Positions 36,487-46,145 of a stretch of 59,482 nucleotides of DNA are shown piece by piece. Every line of letters begins with the position of its first letter. The first letter of the stretch is position 1. Position numbers and translations under genes: made by a program. The notes beneath the pieces were generated by a model. That model worked only from the letters and a program-made list of their open reading frames with translations. It had not been told where the DNA came from and did no database searches. This DNA comes from Opitutus sp. GAS368 (GTDB lineage: Bacteria > Verrucomicrobiota > Verrucomicrobiia > Chthoniobacterales > Chthoniobacteraceae): the NCBI GenBank assembly GCA_943329925.2, contig CALQFT020000004.1, positions 1 through 59,482 of the forward strand, in the 5' to 3' direction.

Positions 36487-37715
36487 CCACGCCGTCTAAT
36501 CTTGCATCCAACAGAGCACCGCTTTCGCAGCTAGCATTCGACGCGAGAGGGAGCAGTCGTGGCCGCGTTGCCGAAAAGCACACCTTGGTATGCGTCTTTC
36601 TTCGTGGCGGAGCCGACACGCTCAACATGTGGGTGCCCTTCGCCGAGGAGGCCTATTACAAACAGCGCCCCTCATTGGCCATCCCGCGACCCGGCAGCAC
36701 AACCAACTCGGCCATCCAGCTCACCGAACATTACGCGCTGCATCCCGCCATGCGCCCGCTGGAAGCCGCTTTCAAGGAAGGTCGCCTCGGTGCCGTTCAG
36801 GCCGTGGGAACAGACAACACCAGCGGCTCTCATTTCGAATGTCAGGACCAAATGGAGCACGGCGATTCTGCCGAAGGCGTCCAGGCGGGCGGAGGTTGGC
36901 TCGGTCGTTTTCTTCGGGTGCGCGACAAGGAGCGCTCTCCCTTATCGGCCGTGGCCATCGGAACTGCGCTGCCCGAGTCGCTGCGGGGCGCCCCCTCGGT
37001 AAGCGTCATCGAGCGCATCGGCGACATCGCTTTGCGCGCCCCCAAAGGCGATCCGGAAGCAATCACCGCCGCGCTGAGCGCACTTTACGGCGCGGATATC
37101 ACCCTGCTTGGAGAATACGGAAGGGAAACGCTCTCCCTCTTCCGGCGCGTCTCCGAACTGCAGGCAACCCCGTACAGTCCCGAAAGTGGAGCATCCTATG
37201 GCAAGGACAAGTTTTCCAGCGGCCTCAGTGAGATCGCGCGGCTCATCAAGGCGCGGGTGGGACTGGAAGTGGCCTGCCTCGATTTGGGCGGATGGGACAC
37301 TCATTTTTTCCAAGGAACCGCCGAGGGTTCCCAAGCGCAACGCATCAAGGCGCTCGCGGAGGGACTCGCCGCATTCGACGCGGATTTGATGGAGCACCGT
37401 TCCAGTTATACGGTGATGGTCACCACTGAATTTGGCCGGCGCGTTTACGAAAATGCCTCACTGGGCACCGACCACGGCCGAGGGTTCACCTTTGCTGCAC
37501 TTGGGAACAAAGTCCGTGGCGGGCGCGTGCTTGGGGCTTGGCCGTTCAATGTGATGGACGAAAACAATCCCTTGGAGCCGGGCGGGATCATGCCGGAGAC
37601 CGACTTCCGTAATCTTTTTGCAGAAGTACTCCGGGGCACCCACGCTTTGACAGACGCCGAAACAGCGCAAATTTTCCCGAATCTCGCTTTGTCGCGAGTG
37701 GGATTGATGGGATAG
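36480..37715 (+). CDS. DUF1501 protein paired with DUF1800
   Basis: 411 residues, overlapping the DUF1800 gene by 7 nt. DUF1501 landmarks: TLVCVFLRGGADTLNMWVPF, DNTSGSHFECQDQMEHGD, CLDLGGWDTHFFQG, VMVTTEFGRRVYENASLGTDHGRG. It is the shorter DUF1501 type that travels with DUF1800, distinct from the longer cytochrome-linked copies elsewhere in the window. The N-terminus has no clear Tat signal (it begins MLTTPSNLASNRAPLSQLAF), so export may depend on the DUF1800 partner. Confidence 0.92.
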   Translation: MLTTPSNLASNRAPLSQLAFDARGSSRGRVAEKHTLVCVFLRGGADTLNMWVPFAEEAYYKQRPSLAIPRPGSTTNSAIQLTEHYALHPAMRPLEAAFKEGRLGAVQAVGTDNTSGSHFECQDQMEHGDSAEGVQAGGGWLGRFLRVRDKERSPLSAVAIGTALPESLRGAPSVSVIERIGDIALRAPKGDPEAITAALSALYGADITLLGEYGRETLSLFRRVSELQATPYSPESGASYGKDKFSSGLSEIARLIKARVGLEVACLDLGGWDTHFFQGTAEGSQAQRIKALAEGLAAFDADLMEHRSSYTVMVTTEFGRRVYENASLGTDHGRGFTFAALGNKVRGGRVLGAWPFNVMDENNPLEPGGIMPETDFRNLFAEVLRGTHALTDAETAQIFPNLALSRVGLMG

Positions 37716-37822
37716 GGGCGAGCGCCTTGCTATCGGAGAGCTGAAGCTCTAAAGGAGGCTTCCCCACTTCGCGCAGAACTCAGCCTGAACTCGCACAAGG
37801 TGGCAATTCCCGCAATTCCCCG

Positions 37823-39094
37823 ATGGCTTCCCCTGAAATCACACACCTAAGCCAACTCAGCCAACAACAGACCCGCTCAGGGCTGGCCGCCTGGCTGGGA
37901 TGGCTCTTTGACGGGTTGGACATGCACCTGTACACGCTGGTGGGAATGGCCTTCGTAGCGCAGCTCATGGAGCTTCCCGAGAGCGACCCTTCTGTGGCAA
38001 CCCATGCGTCGATCATTCAGGCGGGCTTCTTGGTGGGATGGGCGCTGGGCGGTGTTTTTTTTGGACGCCTCGGCGACGTACTTGGGCGCAGTCGGGCGCT
38101 GGTACTCACGATCCTGACATACGCCGGCTTTACGGGATTGTCCTTTTTTGCGCGCTCGTGGGAGCAGTTGATGCTGTGCCGTTTTCTTGCGGCGCTGGGA
38201 ATTGGGGGAGAATGGGCCATCGGGGCGTCGCTACTTTCGGAGACGTGGCCGAAAGCCTGGCGGCCGTGGATCGCCGCGACGTTACAATCCGCGATGAACT
38301 GCGGGGTGTTGCTGGCCTGTTGGGCGGGTTCGCTCAATGAGGGGCATGAGCCGCGCAATTTGTTCCTCGTTGGAGTCGTTCCGGCGTTGCTCACCCTATG
38401 GATTCGGCACGCAGTTCCGGAAACGGAGGAATGGCAGGCGGCGCGCAAGGGAAGCGTCGCGCCCAGAATAGGGGAGTTGTTCAATCCGGGGGTGCGTGGT
38501 GTAACTTGGCGGGTGCTTGTAATTTGCGCGGTCTCATTGACTGCGCATTGGTCCTTCATGTTTTGGCAAACCAAACACGTCACAAGCCTCCCGGAAATCA
38601 GGGTGTTGAGCAAAGAAGGCCGCGACCACGCTCTGGTAGTGGCGCTGGCGTGGATCATGGTGGGGAGTCTGATTGGCAATTACCTTGCCGGAGCGCTGGC
38701 CAAGCGGGTCGGCTATCGCACGGCGATTACCTCGATGCTGTTCGGTTATTTTCTGATTATGACCGTCACATTTTCCCGCGCTTGGAGCTGGGAGGCAACC
38801 AAGCTGCAATTTGCGATCATCGGCGGGTTTCAGGGCGTTTTCGCCCTCTTCACGATGTGCTTGCCTCCACTATTCCCAGTGCTACTTCGAACCACAGGCG
38901 CCGGCTTTTGTTACAATATCGGACGCATCGTGGCGGCGGGAGGAACTGTGTTTTTTGGAATATTCAACCATGTCGACAATGTTCGCCACGCGCTTTTGTT
39001 CTCCGGATTCCTCTTCATACCGGCGGCTTTCGCGGCGCTGTTGTTGCCGCAGGAGCGCAAGATAGCTGTGGAATTAGAGGTTGTAGCGAAATAA
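37823..39094 (+). CDS. MFS transporter (metabolite:H+ symporter type)
   Basis: 423 residues, twelve hydrophobic segments. Helix 1 holds AAWLGWLFDGLDMHLYTLVG, like the aromatic-acid/metabolite H+ symporters with an acidic residue in that helix. The loop 2-3 signature is GRLGDVLGRSRAL, and helices 4-5 have RFLAALGIGGEWAIGASLLSETWP. The substrate is inferred to be an organic or sugar acid because the following two genes are a dehydrogenase and an FAH-family hydrolase. Start ATG at 37823, 107 nt after DUF1501. Confidence 0.88.
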   Translation: MASPEITHLSQLSQQQTRSGLAAWLGWLFDGLDMHLYTLVGMAFVAQLMELPESDPSVATHASIIQAGFLVGWALGGVFFGRLGDVLGRSRALVLTILTYAGFTGLSFFARSWEQLMLCRFLAALGIGGEWAIGASLLSETWPKAWRPWIAATLQSAMNCGVLLACWAGSLNEGHEPRNLFLVGVVPALLTLWIRHAVPETEEWQAARKGSVAPRIGELFNPGVRGVTWRVLVICAVSLTAHWSFMFWQTKHVTSLPEIRVLSKEGRDHALVVALAWIMVGSLIGNYLAGALAKRVGYRTAITSMLFGYFLIMTVTFSRAWSWEATKLQFAIIGGFQGVFALFTMCLPPLFPVLLRTTGAGFCYNIGRIVAAGGTVFFGIFNHVDNVRHALLFSGFLFIPAAFAALLLPQERKIAVELEVVAK

Positions 39095-39146
39095 GACTTT
39101 TCAGGATGGGCTATTTGCTTCCTGCTCACTTGCTCTCATTACTTTT

Positions 39147-39902
39147 ATGTTCCGACTTGATCACAAAAACGTACTTATAACCGGTGCCGGCTCCGGCATA
39201 GGGCGGGCCATCGCTGAATTGTTCGCCCGAGTGGGTGCCTCTGTGTGGGTGGTAGATCGTGATGCCGAAGGCGGCGCGGCGACCGTCAGCAGCATCACGG
39301 CGGGGGGCGGCACTGCGCATTACGCGGCGTTGGACGTGAGCGATGCCACGGCGGCGTTGGCGCTGGCAGCAGAACTTCCCGCGATGGACGTGCTGGTAAA
39401 CAACGCCGGGATCGGCCATGTGGGCAACCTTGAAAACACCACGGCCGAAGACCTCGACCGTCTCCACTCAGTCAATGTGCGTGGCCCGTTTAATTTGTGT
39501 AAGGCGTTTGTACCCTCAATGCTGGAGCGTCGTTCGGGAAGTGTTGTGATGCTTGCCTCCATTGGAGGCGTGCTCGGGGTGCGCGACCGGCTGGCGTACA
39601 CCGTGAGCAAACACGCCGTCGTGGGACTCACGCGCGCCCTCGCTCTGGATCATTCCCATACCGGCGTGCGGTTCAACGCCATTTGCCCCGGCCGCGTGGA
39701 AACGCCCTTTGTGCAGGCCCGCATCGCCTCCTATCCCGATCCGGCAGCAGCCTACCGCGATATGGCCTCCACCCAGCTCAATGGCCGTATGGCCCGACCC
39801 GATGAAGTCGCAGCCGCGGCCCTCTATCTCGCTGCCGACGAAAGCGCTATGGTCACTGGCAGTTGCCATATGCTCGATGGCGGCTGGAGCGCAGGAAAAT
39901 AG
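39147..39902 (+). CDS. SDR-family NAD(P)-dependent dehydrogenase
   Basis: 251 residues, classical short-chain dehydrogenase/reductase. Cofactor motif TGAGSGIGRAIAELF near the N-terminus with an acidic residue after strand 2 (VVDRD), which favours NAD+; NNAGIGHVGN; catalytic Ser in MLASIGGV and YTVSKHA with Tyr and Lys; C-terminus VTGSCHMLDGGWSAGK. Together with the FAH-like hydrolase downstream it resembles the pair that oxidises and cleaves 2-keto-3-deoxy acids from L-fucose or L-rhamnose in the non-phosphorylated route; this is an inference from gene pairing. Confidence 0.9.
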   Translation: MFRLDHKNVLITGAGSGIGRAIAELFARVGASVWVVDRDAEGGAATVSSITAGGGTAHYAALDVSDATAALALAAELPAMDVLVNNAGIGHVGNLENTTAEDLDRLHSVNVRGPFNLCKAFVPSMLERRSGSVVMLASIGGVLGVRDRLAYTVSKHAVVGLTRALALDHSHTGVRFNAICPGRVETPFVQARIASYPDPAAAYRDMASTQLNGRMARPDEVAAAALYLAADESAMVTGSCHMLDGGWSAGK

Positions 39903-39959
39903 CCATCCCCCTCCGGAGAGGAATCAGGCCGAACAAATTTTTCACCCACTATTATCTTT

Positions 39960-40763
39960 ATGAACATCATTCGTTATCTAGACGCCAACGGACACTGCCA
40001 TTACGCCAGCGAACAAGCCGACGGGCTGAGCCTGCGCATCGAAGGCGACATCTATGGAGATTTCACCGTCACCAATCAGCGCGCTGACGTGGTCCAGCTC
40101 CTCGCCCCAATCCAGCCCACACAGATTCTCTGCATCGGTTTGAACTACCGCCTTCATGCGGAAGAAACCGGCTCCAAACTGCCAGAGCGGCCAATCCTTT
40201 TTGTGAAGGGAATCAACGCCCTTCAGCATCCGGGAAAACCCATTCTCCTTCCCCGTCACTTGCGCAGTGACGAGGTGGATTATGAATGCGAACTCGCCGT
40301 GGTCATCGGCAAAGCCTGCAAAAATGTGTCTCCCGAACACGCGCTCGAATACGTTCTCGGCTACACCTGTGCCAATGACGTTTCCGCGCGCGATCATCAA
40401 ATCAAGCTCGGCGGCGGGCAGTGGTGCCGGGGCAAGTTTTTCGACACCTTCGCCCCACTCGGGCCGCGGCTGGTCACGCCCGCAGGAATTCCAAACCCCA
40501 ACGCATTGCGCATCCGCACAGAACTCAATGGCGAGACGGTTCAAGATTCCAACACCAACGACATGGCCTTTGATGTACCCGCGCTCATTTCCTACCTCAG
40601 TGGTAGCACGACGCTGGTCCCCGGGACGGTCATTTTCACCGGCACCCCGAGCGGTGTCGGCATCGCGAGAAAACCCGAGCCCCGCTGGTTGAAGCCCGGT
40701 GATGTGGTGACAATCGAGATCGAGAAAATCGGACGCCTCACCAACCCCGTGGCGGAGGAGTAA
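39960..40763 (+). CDS. fumarylacetoacetate hydrolase (FAH) family protein
   Basis: 267 residues. The FAH catalytic domain is plain: ILCIGLNYRLHAEET, then VDYECELAVVIGKACKNV with the metal-binding Glu residues, ALEYVLGYTCANDVSARDHQ, KFFDTFAPLGPRLV and FTGTPSGVGIARKPEPRWLKPGDVV. Members hydrolyse C-C bonds of diketo acids with Mg2+. After an SDR and transporter the likely role is cleavage of a 2,4-diketo-3-deoxy sugar acid to pyruvate plus a hydroxy acid. Followed by a hairpin terminator. Confidence 0.9.
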   Translation: MNIIRYLDANGHCHYASEQADGLSLRIEGDIYGDFTVTNQRADVVQLLAPIQPTQILCIGLNYRLHAEETGSKLPERPILFVKGINALQHPGKPILLPRHLRSDEVDYECELAVVIGKACKNVSPEHALEYVLGYTCANDVSARDHQIKLGGGQWCRGKFFDTFAPLGPRLVTPAGIPNPNALRIRTELNGETVQDSNTNDMAFDVPALISYLSGSTTLVPGTVIFTGTPSGVGIARKPEPRWLKPGDVVTIEIEKIGRLTNPVAEE

Positions 40764-40808
40764 GAGGCGATCCGGGAGCTCAAGCCATCCCGGACGCCCT
40801 CTCAAGTT

Positions 40809-40811
<3 letters not shown>
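40764..40811. terminator. bidirectional terminator between FAH gene and leuB
   Basis: TCCGGGA at 40771-40777 pairs with TCCCGGA at 40788-40794 (loop 10 nt), extended by GGCG/CGCC with one bulged A, followed by CTCTCAAGTTTT. It lies between convergent stops. Confidence 0.6.
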
Positions 40812-42020
<1,209 letters not shown>

Positions 42021-42034
42021 TTAACTCCAATGGC

Positions 42035-42196
42035 GTGCTGAACTTTCTTTTGCGCAGCGTAGTATGCATTCTGGTCTTTTTGGGAATGACGATATTTTGG
42101 ACCGCCACCTTCGACGCGGGAGATGACGGCCTGAGCGCCTCGTTTTCTCGACTCACCGCGGATTTGCGAGTCGCCTTATTCGGTCGCGCCCAGTAA
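42035..42196 (+). CDS. possible small membrane protein (53 aa)
   Basis: A GTG-started frame gives a basic start, one hydrophobic segment (SVVCILVFLGMTIFWTATF) and a polar tail ending FGRAQ. The pattern of a single-pass microprotein is plausible and the region is otherwise empty, but there is no family match or clear ribosome-binding site. Confidence 0.3.
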   Translation: MLNFLLRSVVCILVFLGMTIFWTATFDAGDDGLSASFSRLTADLRVALFGRAQ

Positions 42197-42508
42197 GTTA
42201 GAAAGCCTTTTCGACAGGCTTCCCAAGAAAGGCGGCGCTGATCGAATACCCAGACTTCAGGCAAGACAGAAACGCAACGGGAAGGAACGGCGCGCACCCG
42301 ATTGCCAACCTCTCTGAACGTGTTCCTTTAAATCGCATTTTGCGCGCCATCCCCAAGCGCTTGCCAAGTGCACGACTCTCACGCACCCTAGCCACCACAC
42401 TGGCACAGCTGTTTCTTGACCCCGGCAGCAGTTGTGTTGGTGATTTGCAACTATTTGAAATCAAGCCGGTAAAACTTCTGTAACTACTTCTCTAAACTCC
42501 TAAACCTT
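42197..42508. other. intergenic, contains a start-less open frame
   Basis: Plus-strand frame 42202-42483 is open from a TAG at 42199-42201 to a TAA just before sodA and ends ...[13 protein letters not shown]. It has no ATG or well-placed GTG. It may be a gene remnant or chance. The sodA promoter must also lie here; I cannot place it. Confidence 0.3.
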
Positions 42509-43132
42509 ATGCACCAACTTCCCGCACTTCCCTTCGCCCTCGACGCACTTGAACCCCACATCGATGCGCGCACCATGGAAATTCACCACGGCAAACATCA
42601 CAAAGCGTACGTCGACAACCTGAACAAAGCTTTGGAATCCGCGCCTGATTTCGCCGGCAAATCCGCCGAAGAGCTCATCCGCGACATTTCCGCTCTGCCC
42701 GAAGGCATCCGCACCGCTGTGCGCAACAATGGAGGAGGCCACGTCAACCACACCCTTTTCTGGAGCCTGCTAAGCCCGAGCTCCGCTGGCAAACCCTCTG
42801 GCGCGCTGGCCGAGGCCATCACGTCCACCTTTGGCAGCTTCGAAGCCTTTCAGGAGAAATTTCAAACCGCTGGCGCCACACGTTTTGGCTCTGGTTGGGC
42901 ATGGTTGGTTCTCAACCATGGAAAACTTGAAATCGGCTCCACGGCCAACCAAGACTCACCCCTCATGGGCAAGGCCCTCGCCGGCATCGAAGGCAATCCC
43001 GTCCTCGCCATCGACGTCTGGGAACATGCCTACTACCTCCATTACCAGAACCGTCGCCCCGACTACATGAAGGCCTTCTGGAACGTCGTAAACTGGTCCG
43101 CCGCCGAGTCCCTCTTCCTCGCCGCCCACTAA
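42509..43132 (+). CDS. sodA: superoxide dismutase (Mn type, possibly cambialistic)
   Basis: 207 residues, Fe/Mn-SOD family. Metal ligands are visible: His in [16 protein letters not shown], His in [13 protein letters not shown], and Asp and His in [14 protein letters not shown]. The sequence [10 protein letters not shown] together with [12 protein letters not shown] is more like the Mn than the Fe subtype. No signal peptide, so cytoplasmic defence against superoxide. A strong terminator follows within 20 nt. Confidence 0.95.
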   Translation: MHQLPALPFALDALEPHIDARTMEIHHGKHHKAYVDNLNKALESAPDFAGKSAEELIRDISALPEGIRTAVRNNGGGHVNHTLFWSLLSPSSAGKPSGALAEAITSTFGSFEAFQEKFQTAGATRFGSGWAWLVLNHGKLEIGSTANQDSPLMGKALAGIEGNPVLAIDVWEHAYYLHYQNRRPDYMKAFWNVVNWSAAESLFLAAH

Positions 43133-43147
43133 CCTTGTTTTTTTCCA

Positions 43148-43190
43148 ACACCGGGAACACCGAGCTCCAGCTCGGCTCCCGGCGTTTTTG
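43148..43190 (+). terminator. terminator of sodA
   Basis: An outer stem CCGGGA/TCCCGG (43151-43156, 43077+100 i.e. 43177-43182) encloses an inner stem CCGAGCT/AGCTCGG (43160-43166, 43169-43175) with a 2-nt loop, followed by CGTTTTTG. The inner stem recurs in the next repeat. Confidence 0.8.
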
Positions 43191-43208
43191 TCTGTATTCC
43201 ACGTCAAT

Positions 43209-43251
43209 GCCGAGCTGGAGCTCGGCGTTCTTGGGGCCCTCTTTCGGCCCC
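43209..43251 (+). repeat. GAGCTC-centred hairpin pair in the cobA-hemD leader
   Basis: GCCGAGCT-GG-AGCTCGGC (43209-43226) is almost the same palindrome as the inner stem of the sodA terminator about 45 nt upstream, with the central dinucleotide GG in place of CC. A third hairpin, GGGGCC/GGCCCC (43233-43238, 43246-43251), lies 17 nt before the cobA-hemD start. It looks like a REP-type intergenic palindrome. Confidence 0.6.
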
Positions 43252-43268
43252 ACCCGCAAACGCACTCA

Positions 43269-44822
43269 ATGACTACCCCTAAAGGACGTTCCAAATCTCC
43301 CAAAAAAATCGCTTCAAAGGGCGTTTGCTACCTTGCCGGAGCCGGCCCCGGCGACTTGGGTCTGGTCACTCTGCGAGTGCGGGAACTGCTGGAAATCGCA
43401 GATGTCATTGTCTTTGACTACCTTTGCAACCCGGAGTTGCTCAAATGGGCAAAGCCCAATGCAGAAATAATTTACGCAGGGAAAAAAGCTGGCCAACACA
43501 CCTTGCGCCAAGAAGAAATTAACGCGCTTTTAGTCGAGAAAACCAAAGCCGCCCACCGGGTACTCCGACTCAAGGGAGGCGATCCCTTCCTCTTTGGCCG
43601 TGGGGGCGAAGAAGCCGAGGCACTCGCCGAAGCAGGTCTGAAGTTTGAAATCGTTCCGGGCGTGACCTCCGCCATTGCCGCCCCCGCCTACGCCGGCATC
43701 CCTGTCACGCACCGAGACTTCACCTCGTCGCTGACCATTTTTACAGGGCACGAAGATCCCTTAAAGCCGGAAACAGCACTCGATTACGCTCGGATTGCAG
43801 GCCTTCCCGGCACCAAGGTAATGCTCATGGGCATCGAACGTATGGGGCCCATCAGCAGCGAATTACAAAAGCACGGAATGGATCCCAAAACCCCCGTGGC
43901 ACTGGTGCGCTGGGGCACGACAGGCAAACAGCTCACCCTCACAGGCACGCTGGTGAACATCGCCAAAAAGATCATCGAAACCGGCTTCACCGCGCCCGCT
44001 GTCGCCGTCTTCGGCGAAGTGGTCACCTTGCGGGACAAGCTCGGATGGTTTGAAAAACGGCCCCTGCGTGGAAAGCGGATCGTTGTCACCCGCACGCGCT
44101 CTCAAGCAGGCGTCCTGAGCGCCGGATTACGCGAACTGGGTGCCGATGTTTATGAACTGCCCACCATCCGCATCGAGCCCCCCCTGGATTTGCGCAGCTT
44201 TGCCGAACTCGTCCAAGACGTGCACACTTACGACTGGCTGATTTTCACTAGCCCCAACGGCGTAGATGCTTTCTTTGAGATGTTTTACAAACTCTACTCC
44301 GATGCCCGCGAAATCGGCGGCGTGCGGATCGCCGCCATAGGCCCGGCCACCGCCAAACGCGTGAAATCCTTTCATCTCGCAGTGGACTTGCAGCCCGCGG
44401 AGTTCGTGGCCGAAGCCATCATTTCTCACTTCCAGGACAAATTCGGCGGCGTGGAAAACCAGCGCATCCTGCTGGCCCGCTCGGAGCAGGCTCGGGATTT
44501 ACTGCCCACGGAGTTGTCTCGCATGGGCGCAATAATCGACGAGGCCATCGCCTATCGCACTGTGCCGGAAACCGAGGACGTCAGCGGTGGAATCGCAAGA
44601 TTCAAGGCGGAAGGGGCTGATTTAATCACCTTTACAAGCAGTTCGACCGCCGAAAACTTCATGGCTCTCAAACTCCCACTTCCCGCCGGAATGCAAACTG
44701 CATCCATTGGACCGATCACATCCAAGACCATGAGGGAGCTCAAACTCTCAGTGGATATCGAAGCCAAACAATACGACATCCCAGGCCTCATCGAAGCGAT
44801 TCGCCGCCACTTTGGAGCGTAG
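43269..44822 (+). CDS. cobA-hemD: fused uroporphyrinogen-III C-methyltransferase / uroporphyrinogen-III synthase
   Basis: 517 residues from the ATG at 43269; a longer frame to 43188 would run through the hairpin repeats. The N-terminal ~255 residues are a SUMT (CobA): YLAGAGPGDLGLVTLRV, YAGKKAGQH, RLKGGDPFLFGRGGEEAEAL, PGVTSAIAAPAYAGIPVTHR, LMGIERM. The C-terminal ~250 residues are HemD: RIVVTRTRSQAGVLSAGLRELGADVYELPTIRIEPP, DWLIFTSPNGVDAFF, AIGPATAKRV, LITFTSSSTAENF. One polypeptide thus closes the tetrapyrrole ring and methylates it towards siroheme or cobalamin. This fusion is common in several phyla. Confidence 0.94.
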   Translation: MTTPKGRSKSPKKIASKGVCYLAGAGPGDLGLVTLRVRELLEIADVIVFDYLCNPELLKWAKPNAEIIYAGKKAGQHTLRQEEINALLVEKTKAAHRVLRLKGGDPFLFGRGGEEAEALAEAGLKFEIVPGVTSAIAAPAYAGIPVTHRDFTSSLTIFTGHEDPLKPETALDYARIAGLPGTKVMLMGIERMGPISSELQKHGMDPKTPVALVRWGTTGKQLTLTGTLVNIAKKIIETGFTAPAVAVFGEVVTLRDKLGWFEKRPLRGKRIVVTRTRSQAGVLSAGLRELGADVYELPTIRIEPPLDLRSFAELVQDVHTYDWLIFTSPNGVDAFFEMFYKLYSDAREIGGVRIAAIGPATAKRVKSFHLAVDLQPAEFVAEAIISHFQDKFGGVENQRILLARSEQARDLLPTELSRMGAIIDEAIAYRTVPETEDVSGGIARFKAEGADLITFTSSSTAENFMALKLPLPAGMQTASIGPITSKTMRELKLSVDIEAKQYDIPGLIEAIRRHFGA

Positions 44823-44959
44823 AGAAAGCGGCCAGCGAGACAAACGGCTAGGTTAAATAAATGAAGCGCAGGGTGCCGACATCCCTTTGCGCTCGGCCGC
44901 GCTTTAGCCAAGCCTGAGAGCGGCTCCAAAGAGGAACAGACCCGAATCAGGCTCGTCCC

Positions 44960-45508
44960 CTACCCTCTCTGCGCAATCAAAATAGCATCTTCTGTCGGGA
45001 TCGTCTTGCGGTTCCAGTACCGCTTAAGATCACGCATCATCTGCGCCACATGATCGTAGTTCTCAGCCGGCCTGAGGCGCTTATAACTCGTGGCGGGATC
45101 CCCCCAACTCGTAATTTCGATCCGCTCGGTGCGCACACCCCAAGTATTCATAGCACTGCGCGTGGGTTTGTACAAATCGATGGTGTTGCGTCCGGTGATC
45201 GCCCAACCGTAGTCGTCCACTCGAAAAACTTCCCCCGTCGAACACATCCGAAATGTCGTGCCCGCAGGCCAACGCCCCCAGTCCGCGGCGGCGCTGTGAA
45301 TGCTGGGGCCACAACACAACGGGGTTCCGAGGGCGGACTTGTTCCCGTACTTGAGATGATCTGCCTCCGAATGAGTATAGGCGGTAGTGCGGACGGTTTG
45401 GAAACGAGCCCGCGACAAGGGTTTCTCCCATTTGGGCAGCGCCCGATGCGAAGCGCAGGACGCGTACAAAAGGGCGGGCAGAAAGATTAAAAGCCGGAAG
45501 AACTTCAT
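44960..45508 (-). CDS. 3D-domain lipoprotein (peptidoglycan-associated)
   Basis: 182 residues. Lipobox-like LLYASC at about residue 18 indicates a lipoprotein. The mature part is a 3D (Asp-Asp-Asp) domain of the double-psi barrel type, as in MltA and RlpA-like proteins: VRTTAYTHSEADHLKYGNKSALGTPL, ADWGRWPAGTTF, and FRVDDYGWAITGRNTIDLY with the paired acidic residues, ending TERIEI. Such domains cleave or bind peptidoglycan glycan strands; catalysis here is inferred. BCP lies 22 nt upstream on the same strand, so the two genes may be co-transcribed. Confidence 0.8.
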   Translation of the reverse strand: MKFFRLLIFLPALLYASCASHRALPKWEKPLSRARFQTVRTTAYTHSEADHLKYGNKSALGTPLCCGPSIHSAAADWGRWPAGTTFRMCSTGEVFRVDDYGWAITGRNTIDLYKPTRSAMNTWGVRTERIEITSWGDPATSYKRLRPAENYDHVAQMMRDLKRYWNRKTIPTEDAILIAQRG

Positions 45509-45530
45509 GGCAAAAAAGGGTTAAGAAAAA

Positions 45531-46010
45531 CTAAGGCTGCCGGAGTGCGTCGAGGACCTGTTGGGCGTGCTCGGCAGGCTTCACCTTGCGCAAAATCGCC
45601 TTCAGAATACCCTGCCCGTTGATGATGAAGGTGCTCCGCTCCGCGCCCATGTAGGTTTTGCCGTACATGCTCTTCTCCACCCACACCCCGTAAGCTTGCA
45701 CCAGCTCCTGCTTGGTGTCGCTTAAAAGAGGGAAAGGTAACTCAAATTTATCAATAAACTTACGATGGCTTTTTTCCGGATCAATGCTCACTCCAAACAC
45801 AACGGCTTCCTTGCTTAATTGCCCCCATACATCCCGGAGGCCGCAGGCTTGGGTGGTGCATCCGGGGGTGTCATCCTTGGGATAAAAATAGAGGACGACA
45901 TTTTGTCCCGCAAAGTCCGCGAGGCTCACTGCAGTGCCATCTCCGTAGGCACCACCAACGGCCACTGCATGAAAAGCGGGAGCGGGCGCCCCAAGGTGAA
46001 GTTCAGACAT
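45531..46010 (-). CDS. bcp: BCP-type thioredoxin-dependent peroxiredoxin
   Basis: 159 residues. Peroxiredoxin fold with YFYPKDDTPGCTTQACGLRD, holding the peroxidatic Cys and a second Cys five residues later, as in atypical two-Cys BCP/PrxQ enzymes; then FGVSIDPEKSHRKFIDKFELPFPLLSD and ERSTFIINGQGILKAILRKVKP. It reduces peroxides with thioredoxin in the cytoplasm. It is convergent with sodA only at a distance; the nearest partner is the 3D lipoprotein gene. Confidence 0.93.
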   Translation of the reverse strand: MSELHLGAPAPAFHAVAVGGAYGDGTAVSLADFAGQNVVLYFYPKDDTPGCTTQACGLRDVWGQLSKEAVVFGVSIDPEKSHRKFIDKFELPFPLLSDTKQELVQAYGVWVEKSMYGKTYMGAERSTFIINGQGILKAILRKVKPAEHAQQVLDALRQP

Positions 46011-46145
46011 GCAAATGGCTTAGTGAAATGCGGCCCACTTCGCAACTGGAATGAGTCTGGGCAACATGTTCTAATAGGAACGACTTCAATTCCAAAAACG
46101 CACCACTCCCATCAAGCCTTCCCTCGAGCCGCCCAGTCTCCGCTT

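Noticed and set aside
38398-39180. 260-residue plus-strand frame within the MFS gene
   Set aside because: A shifted-frame shadow of the transporter, which has clear MFS motifs.
45819-46145. Long N-terminal extension of pgsA
   Set aside because: It is antisense to the bcp gene; the PgsA family starts at the ATG at 46146.
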